A stretch of DNA of 64,000 bases from Cyclobacteriaceae bacterium (lineage in GTDB: Bacteria > Bacteroidota > Bacteroidia > Cytophagales > Cyclobacteriaceae), in contig JANQKF010000001.1 of assembly GCA_028281285.1 (NCBI GenBank), forward strand, positions 62,001 to 126,000, given 5' to 3'. The position numbers and the translations under genes are program-made. Of this stretch, positions 59,661-64,000 are shown in pieces (the first letter of the stretch is position 1; every line of letters begins with the position of its first letter). The notes beneath the pieces were generated by a model. It worked only from the letters and a program-made list of their open reading frames with translations, searched no databases and was not told the origin of the DNA.

Positions 59661-61850
59661 TTAGCGTTCTACTATTATTCGCTTTACAGTAGGTCGATTG
59701 GTGCCATTGAATGCTCGAATCAGGTAGATTCCCGGAGATAATCCTGATAGGCTAATCTCGATACTCGAATTGCCATTAATTTCGATGCCTGAATTCACTC
59801 GCTGGCCAGTCATGGCATAAATCTCTAATGTCGATGAGACGTCTGTCCTCACAAAGAAAGTTTCCCTGGCGGGATTCGGAAAGACTTCTACTCGAATCGC
59901 TGACAAACCAGTTGTGTTACCTCTTTCGGAATTGTTGTCGAGATAATAGAATCCGCCCCTATTGTTGCCCACGATCAACTCAGGTAGCCCCGAACCGGTC
60001 AAGTCTCCGAAAGCCATCGGACTAATTACTCCATATGTGGTTGGAACGTAGGAAGAGATGGAATTATAAGCGATGTTGGTACTAATACTATCAGGTTCAA
60101 AACTGGCACTCAATTCTCCGGAGTGGATTCTGATCTCACCGGAATTGTCGGACGTTATAAGCTCTCTTGTCCCATCGTTATCAATGTCATGAACAATGGC
60201 GCTGACATTTCTTCTGTCAAAATTATTGCCAATCCCGGCAAATTCTTCTGAAGCCAGAGTGAAGTTAAGCCCTCCGGAGTTCGTGTATAACTCGAGCGCT
60301 CCTAGCGGATTCCCCACAAGCAAGTCAATTTGGCCATCTCCATTAATATCTGAGAAATATGGCTGGTCGTCCTCATCGAGCGAAAGTGAGATGGTTTGTT
60401 GTTCACCAAGACTAATAGATTGATCAGATGACGCTGAATTCAACCTGTAGAAAAGAGCGGGCTGATTACTGGTGTTGGTTGCAAAATAAGTAAGGTCCAA
60501 ATCCTGATCCCCATCGAGATCGACAAGCTGTGGTTTAATATTTCGAAGTTCGGCACCCCCAAGATTTAAATAATCCGAATCGGTTAGCTCAAACTCAGGA
60601 GCCAATCTGCTCCCAGTATTTTCGAATAGAAATAGGTTTGCGACAAACTCACTTCCATTATAATTGCCTCGATTGCCAACCAATAAATCCAGGTCACCAT
60701 CCCCATCGATATCTCCTAAAGTTGGGAAAGTTGTTTCTCCCAGATCAATCATTTGATTCTGCAAAAATGGGCTCGGTGGCTGAAAGTCGACAGCGGTATT
60801 GGTGCCATTGTTCCGGTAAATCGTGACATTGTTCCGAAAATCGATTTGATTAAGTAGATTTTGATCAGAATTCGAAGAGATTACCAGGTCTTTTACCCCA
60901 TCGAAATCGAAATCTTCATAGAAGGCGGAAGGGAAGATAAAGAAGCCAGCCGGGGCAAATTCAGGGAAGCTGACGAATGAGGTCATTACAGCATTGTCTG
61001 AATCACCCACATTCTCCATAAAGTAGAGCGTTTCGCAAAATTCGTCTGAGGTGATCAAATCCATATCCCCATCACCGTCAATGTCCAGCGGTAGCACAGT
61101 TTTACCTCCCGCATGTTCTATTTGCTGAATTCCTTGAGGTTCTTCTGGTTCGATAATTCCCCCGGGGTTACATCCAACCCCACCAAACACAATGTCATTG
61201 CAATTACATTCCTCAAAACCGCCCCATATTCTGGTTTCACGGATAAACGTCAACGCTCCACATTCTCCGGTGGTTTCAATACTGGTGTTCTTGTAATAAT
61301 CGATTGTACTGGCAGTACTAAATCTGTAGGATAAAATATCGAGATCGCCATCGCCATCAATGTCTTCAATACCCGGGATGTCTGAAGCATTGACCTGTAA
61401 ATTTATGCCCGAATCGAACCGCAAGAAGTCTGCGGCCTCTTCCCATTGCAGTCTATCTCCGGTAGTGATATTTCTAAAGACTTTAATGCCAAAAGGGGTG
61501 CTGGTAAAGATATCTTTAAGGCCATCGCAATCATAATCTTTTAAAATCAACCAATCTTCAACCTCAGGAGGAAACATGGAAGGATAGTCGGCATTAAATA
61601 CATACTCGTTGTTAATGGCCAGGAAGGTGGTCAGCTCTTTGGAGATCCGATGATAAATAACCAAATCTTCGGTGCCGTCATGGTTAAGGTCAAACTTGAG
61701 AAATTGGGCAGAGTTGAGCCCGCCAGTCCAGGGAAGCATCAACTCAGAGTCGTCCAACGTCACGGGGATATCAGTATTCGACCTGAATTGGTATTGTGCT
61801 GAGACGAGTGTGGGTAGCACAAGAAGAACAAGAAGGGCGATTCGCCTCAT
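59661..61850 (-). CDS. FG-GAP/VCBS repeat protein with T9SS sorting domain
   Basis: 729 residues with a signal peptide (MRRIALLVLLVLPTLVSAQ). Many FG-GAP/VCBS repeats carry Ca-binding D-x-D-G-D-x-D-L loops (DINGDGQIDLLVG, DIDGDGDLDLLVG, DIDGDGDMDLI), which build a propeller. The C-terminus (about 655-729) is a type A T9SS sorting domain: VEVFPNPARETFFV, LEIYAMTGQRV, LSGLSPGIYLIRAF and final KRIIVER. It is exported to the cell surface by type IX secretion. Cys-rich region near the middle (FEECNCNDIVFGGVGCNPGG). Adhesion or scaffold role is inferred. Confidence 0.92.
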   Translation of the reverse strand: MRRIALLVLLVLPTLVSAQYQFRSNTDIPVTLDDSELMLPWTGGLNSAQFLKFDLNHDGTEDLVIYHRISKELTTFLAINNEYVFNADYPSMFPPEVEDWLILKDYDCDGLKDIFTSTPFGIKVFRNITTGDRLQWEEAADFLRFDSGINLQVNASDIPGIEDIDGDGDLDILSYRFSTASTIDYYKNTSIETTGECGALTFIRETRIWGGFEECNCNDIVFGGVGCNPGGIIEPEEPQGIQQIEHAGGKTVLPLDIDGDGDMDLITSDEFCETLYFMENVGDSDNAVMTSFVSFPEFAPAGFFIFPSAFYEDFDFDGVKDLVISSNSDQNLLNQIDFRNNVTIYRNNGTNTAVDFQPPSPFLQNQMIDLGETTFPTLGDIDGDGDLDLLVGNRGNYNGSEFVANLFLFENTGSRLAPEFELTDSDYLNLGGAELRNIKPQLVDLDGDQDLDLTYFATNTSNQPALFYRLNSASSDQSISLGEQQTISLSLDEDDQPYFSDINGDGQIDLLVGNPLGALELYTNSGGLNFTLASEEFAGIGNNFDRRNVSAIVHDIDNDGTRELITSDNSGEIRIHSGELSASFEPDSISTNIAYNSISSYVPTTYGVISPMAFGDLTGSGLPELIVGNNRGGFYYLDNNSERGNTTGLSAIRVEVFPNPARETFFVRTDVSSTLEIYAMTGQRVNSGIEINGNSSIEISLSGLSPGIYLIRAFNGTNRPTVKRIIVER

Positions 61851-61967
61851 AACCTCAAATTGGGGTAAATTTAGGTAAAACCTACAGTTGACATAGAATT
61901 AACGTATGAAGTCGAACTTTGTGTATTAAATTGAGCAAGCAGAAAGACATTCCACCTGTTATCCTTC

Positions 61968-63248
61968 ATGATTGAATCATTATACGCCTATTATTTACAA
62001 TCAACCGGAGTATCCACCGACACTCGCAGTATCAAGCCGGGGCAGATTTTTATTGCCTTAAACGGGCCTAATTTCAACGCTAACAAATTTGCAGAACAGG
62101 CCCTTGAAAAGGGGGCGTTGCTTGCTGTAGTAGACGATCAGGAATATGTAAAGGGTGATGCATGTTTCCTGGTAGAGGACTGCCTTAAGACGCTGCAGGA
62201 ACTTTCCACCTTCCACAGGAGAAAAATGGATATCCCGTTCATAGGGATTACAGGTTCTAATGGCAAGACAACTACAAAGGAACTTACCAGGGATGTGCTG
62301 GCTAAGAAGTACAAGGTATTAGCAACTAAAGGTAATTTGAACAATCATATTGGTGTCCCACTGACACTGTTGTCAGTAGATCAGGATATAGAAATCGCAA
62401 TTATCGAAATGGGTGCGAATCACCAGGGAGAAATTGCCGAACTGAGTCGAATCGCAGAACCTACACATGGACTTATCACCAATATCGGAAAGGCTCATTT
62501 GGAAGGATTTGGAGGAATAGAGGGAGTTTTCAAAGGCAAGACCGAACTCTATTCATTTATGGGTGAGCACGGAGGTACGCTCTTTGTGAATAGTGCTAAC
62601 CAGCGTTTATTCGAAAAGGCAAATTCTCTTGTCGAAGAGGTGATAACCATGGGAGGTGAGGGTAGCCATTTTCAAGCTAAATTGGTTCAGACTTCACCTA
62701 ACCTGATCATTGAGGCATTTGAACAACAATTCACACCCACAATAACCGGTGAGTATAATTTTGACAATATTTTGGTAGCGCTGTGCATTGGGCATTATTT
62801 TGGTGTGTCCAACGAGGATGCTATTGCCGCAGTAGTCGATTATGTTCCGGATAACAACCGGTCACAGCTTGTCCAAAGGGGAGACCTCAAGGTGATTCTC
62901 GATGCGTACAATGCCAATCCAACTTCCATGGCTGCTGCCTTGGAGAGTATTGCCATTGACTCTTCCAGTCCCAAGACGGTGATTCTTGGTGATATGTACG
63001 AATTAGGAGATGATGAAACGTTGGAACATAGGAGAATAGGAGAAATCACTTCTCGTTTGAATTTAGACAAGGTCATGTTTGTAGGTGAATTAATGAAAGA
63101 AGCGAAGAGAGCAAACGAAAATGCCCAGTATTTTCAGAATAAGGAGCTCTTGCACGAATACCTTACTAGCAATCCCTTGAAATCGGGCGCATTACTCATA
63201 AAAGGTTCCAGGGGAATGGGCCTTGAGACGTTAATGGATGTGATATAA
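61968..63248 (+). CDS. murF: UDP-N-acetylmuramoyl-tripeptide--D-Ala-D-Ala ligase
   Basis: 426 residues. Adds D-Ala-D-Ala to the UDP-MurNAc-tripeptide in peptidoglycan synthesis. MurF features: N-terminal STDTRSIKPGQIFIALNGPNFNANKF, P-loop GITGSNGKTTTKE (93-105), KGNLNNHIGVPLTLL, IIEMGANHQGEI, TNIGKAHLEGFG and DAYNANPTSMAAAL in the C-terminal domain. The length is slightly below E. coli MurF (452) and usual for Bacteroidota. Not in a dcw cluster here. Confidence 0.96.
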   Translation: MIESLYAYYLQSTGVSTDTRSIKPGQIFIALNGPNFNANKFAEQALEKGALLAVVDDQEYVKGDACFLVEDCLKTLQELSTFHRRKMDIPFIGITGSNGKTTTKELTRDVLAKKYKVLATKGNLNNHIGVPLTLLSVDQDIEIAIIEMGANHQGEIAELSRIAEPTHGLITNIGKAHLEGFGGIEGVFKGKTELYSFMGEHGGTLFVNSANQRLFEKANSLVEEVITMGGEGSHFQAKLVQTSPNLIIEAFEQQFTPTITGEYNFDNILVALCIGHYFGVSNEDAIAAVVDYVPDNNRSQLVQRGDLKVILDAYNANPTSMAAALESIAIDSSSPKTVILGDMYELGDDETLEHRRIGEITSRLNLDKVMFVGELMKEAKRANENAQYFQNKELLHEYLTSNPLKSGALLIKGSRGMGLETLMDVI

Positions 63249-63252
63249 AAAA

Positions 63253-63277
63253 GGGGGACCGTCCTCACGAGTCCCCC
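63253..63277 (-). terminator. Rho-independent terminator for FecR transcript
   Basis: A 7-bp GC stem (GGGGGAC/GTCCCCC) is followed on the minus strand by TTTTTT (63252-63247). On the plus strand no T-tract follows, so it serves the minus-strand FecR transcript. It abuts the murF stop codon. Confidence 0.8.
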
Positions 63278-63358
63278 ACCTCAACCTAAGAATTGGTGAC
63301 TTTAACTGCTTAACCATTTAACTTATTTCCGTCACCATAATTTTGAATATTGTCACGG

Positions 63359-64000
63359 CTATTGTTTTGCCGATATAGTTACTTTTTTGTCTTTAATTTC
63401 GTATTCCAAGTGCTTGTAAGTAAGCGAGAATTCCTTCATTGTATTATCCAGGTTGTCTCTGTATAAAGAGCCATTATATCTGATTGACTCGGTCTCTACA
63501 TCTTTCAACTCAACTTTAATATCGAATTGTCGCTCGAGTTCTTCTATTACCTCGTCCATGCTTGCACTTATGAATGCAATTTCACCTGAAATCCAGGAAT
63601 CAATTTCTTCTAAGGAGACCTCTTGAGGTTCTTCAACTTCACCGTTTTCAAGCGCTCTTACCCTGAATCCGGGAGTAATGATTTCTGAATCTTCTGCAAC
63701 TCCGGTGACACGTACTTTACCGGTCTTGCAGGCCACAATCATCTCGTCATCATAGGCTTTAACATCAAAGCTGGTGCCGAGAACCTCTACTTTACCTAAA
63801 TCGGTATTGACTGTGAATTTACTACCGTGTTGCACCTCGAAAAAAGCCTCCCCGTCCATAGAGAGACTCCTTTCGTTCTTCCATTTTCTTTTGGAAAAGC
63901 TAAGTGCAGACCCTGCATTCAGGGTTACGGTTGAATTATCCGGAAGGCGAAAGGAAGCCGTTTCACCGAATGAAGTTTTGTATGTGACCACATCTAAGGC
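63359..64000 (-). CDS. FecR-type anti-sigma factor, N-terminus cut by window edge
   Basis: 214 residues, open at the window end, so the N-terminal cytoplasmic part and membrane helix are outside. The periplasmic FecR domain is clear: TSFGETASFRLPDNSTVTLNAGSALSFSKRKW, MDGEAFFEVQHGSKFTVNTDLGKVEVLGTSFDVKAY and the C-terminal SASMDEVIEELERQFDIKVEL region (DUF4974-like). Such proteins control ECF sigma factors and work with TonB-dependent SusC-like receptors; sigma factor and receptor genes are probably nearby outside the window. Confidence 0.93.
   Translation of the reverse strand, partial: ALDVVTYKTSFGETASFRLPDNSTVTLNAGSALSFSKRKWKNERSLSMDGEAFFEVQHGSKFTVNTDLGKVEVLGTSFDVKAYDDEMIVACKTGKVRVTGVAEDSEIITPGFRVRALENGEVEEPQEVSLEEIDSWISGEIAFISASMDEVIEELERQFDIKVELKDVETESIRYNGSLYRDNLDNTMKEFSLTYKHLEYEIKDKKVTISAKQ

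Noticed and set aside
63253-63277. Hairpin as murF terminator
   Set aside because: No T-tract on the plus strand; the T-run is on the minus strand, so it belongs to the FecR transcript.

Overview
This 64-kb window comes from a chromosome of the phylum Bacteroidota, probably a marine gliding member of the Cytophagales. The evidence is a C-terminal type IX secretion sorting domain (59661-61850), a partial FecR anti-sigma factor, PadR-linked FtsX-type permeases with a permease prefix domain, DUF6090 and DUF6503 proteins, many short lipoprotein signals ending in SC/AC, and a general lack of Shine-Dalgarno sequences. The genus cannot be fixed from the sequence. I saw no rRNA, tRNA, CRISPR array, prophage or insertion sequence. 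Gene density is high and no gene-free stretch exceeds 300 bp.

Layout. 0-9 kb: a partial nitrilase, a flotillin/NfeD-like membrane pair, a DUF6503 lipoprotein, an MFS transporter, a secreted propeller with a small lipoprotein, DoxX, an acyltransferase-3 membrane protein and a membrane-bound LytTR regulator. 9.4-18.6 kb: a tightly overlapping copper/silver efflux operon (HYC_CC_PP-like protein, CusA, acetolactate-decarboxylase-like lipoprotein, TolC, Cys-bearing BNR lipoprotein, CusB with HMBD and DUF3347 domains). 18-21 kb: a cluster of REP-like palindromic repeats around a coiled-coil 'VGIGT' repeat protein and a SnoaL-like lipoprotein. 21-26 kb: homogentisate dioxygenase, a C-terminal processing protease, a RIC/YtfE-like di-iron protein lacking its Cys pair, RuvX, peptide deformylase and a Dabb lipoprotein. 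26-29 kb: PadR regulator and MacB-like permease with near-identical 28-bp leaders. 30-32 kb: a BlaI/BlaR1-like pair with two matching operator palindromes.

33.9-41.9 kb: an eight-gene overlapping operon in which three different proteins each carry a Rieske [2Fe-2S] domain: a GltB-like FMN/Fe-S protein, a ferric-reductase-like membrane haem protein and a TPP-dependent enzyme. Small membrane proteins, a secreted Cys-motif protein and NAD-malic enzyme complete it. I regard it as an uncharacterised electron-transfer and carbon-metabolism system.

42.9-47.9 kb: a second unusual locus. A ToxR/CadC-like one-component regulator has a periplasmic PD40 propeller. A free secreted copy of that propeller follows, together with a MacB-like permease stripped of its FtsX cores. 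A secreted trypsin-like protease is divergent. The shared intergenic region has operator-like direct repeats.

48-64 kb: a CBM9-like lipoprotein, an AraC regulator divergent from a MacB-like permease, a coiled-coil lipoprotein, two DUF6090 proteins, an esterase-TPR fusion, a methionine-type aminotransferase/DUF5996/omega-amidase cluster, a T9SS-exported FG-GAP protein, MurF and the C-terminal part of a FecR protein.
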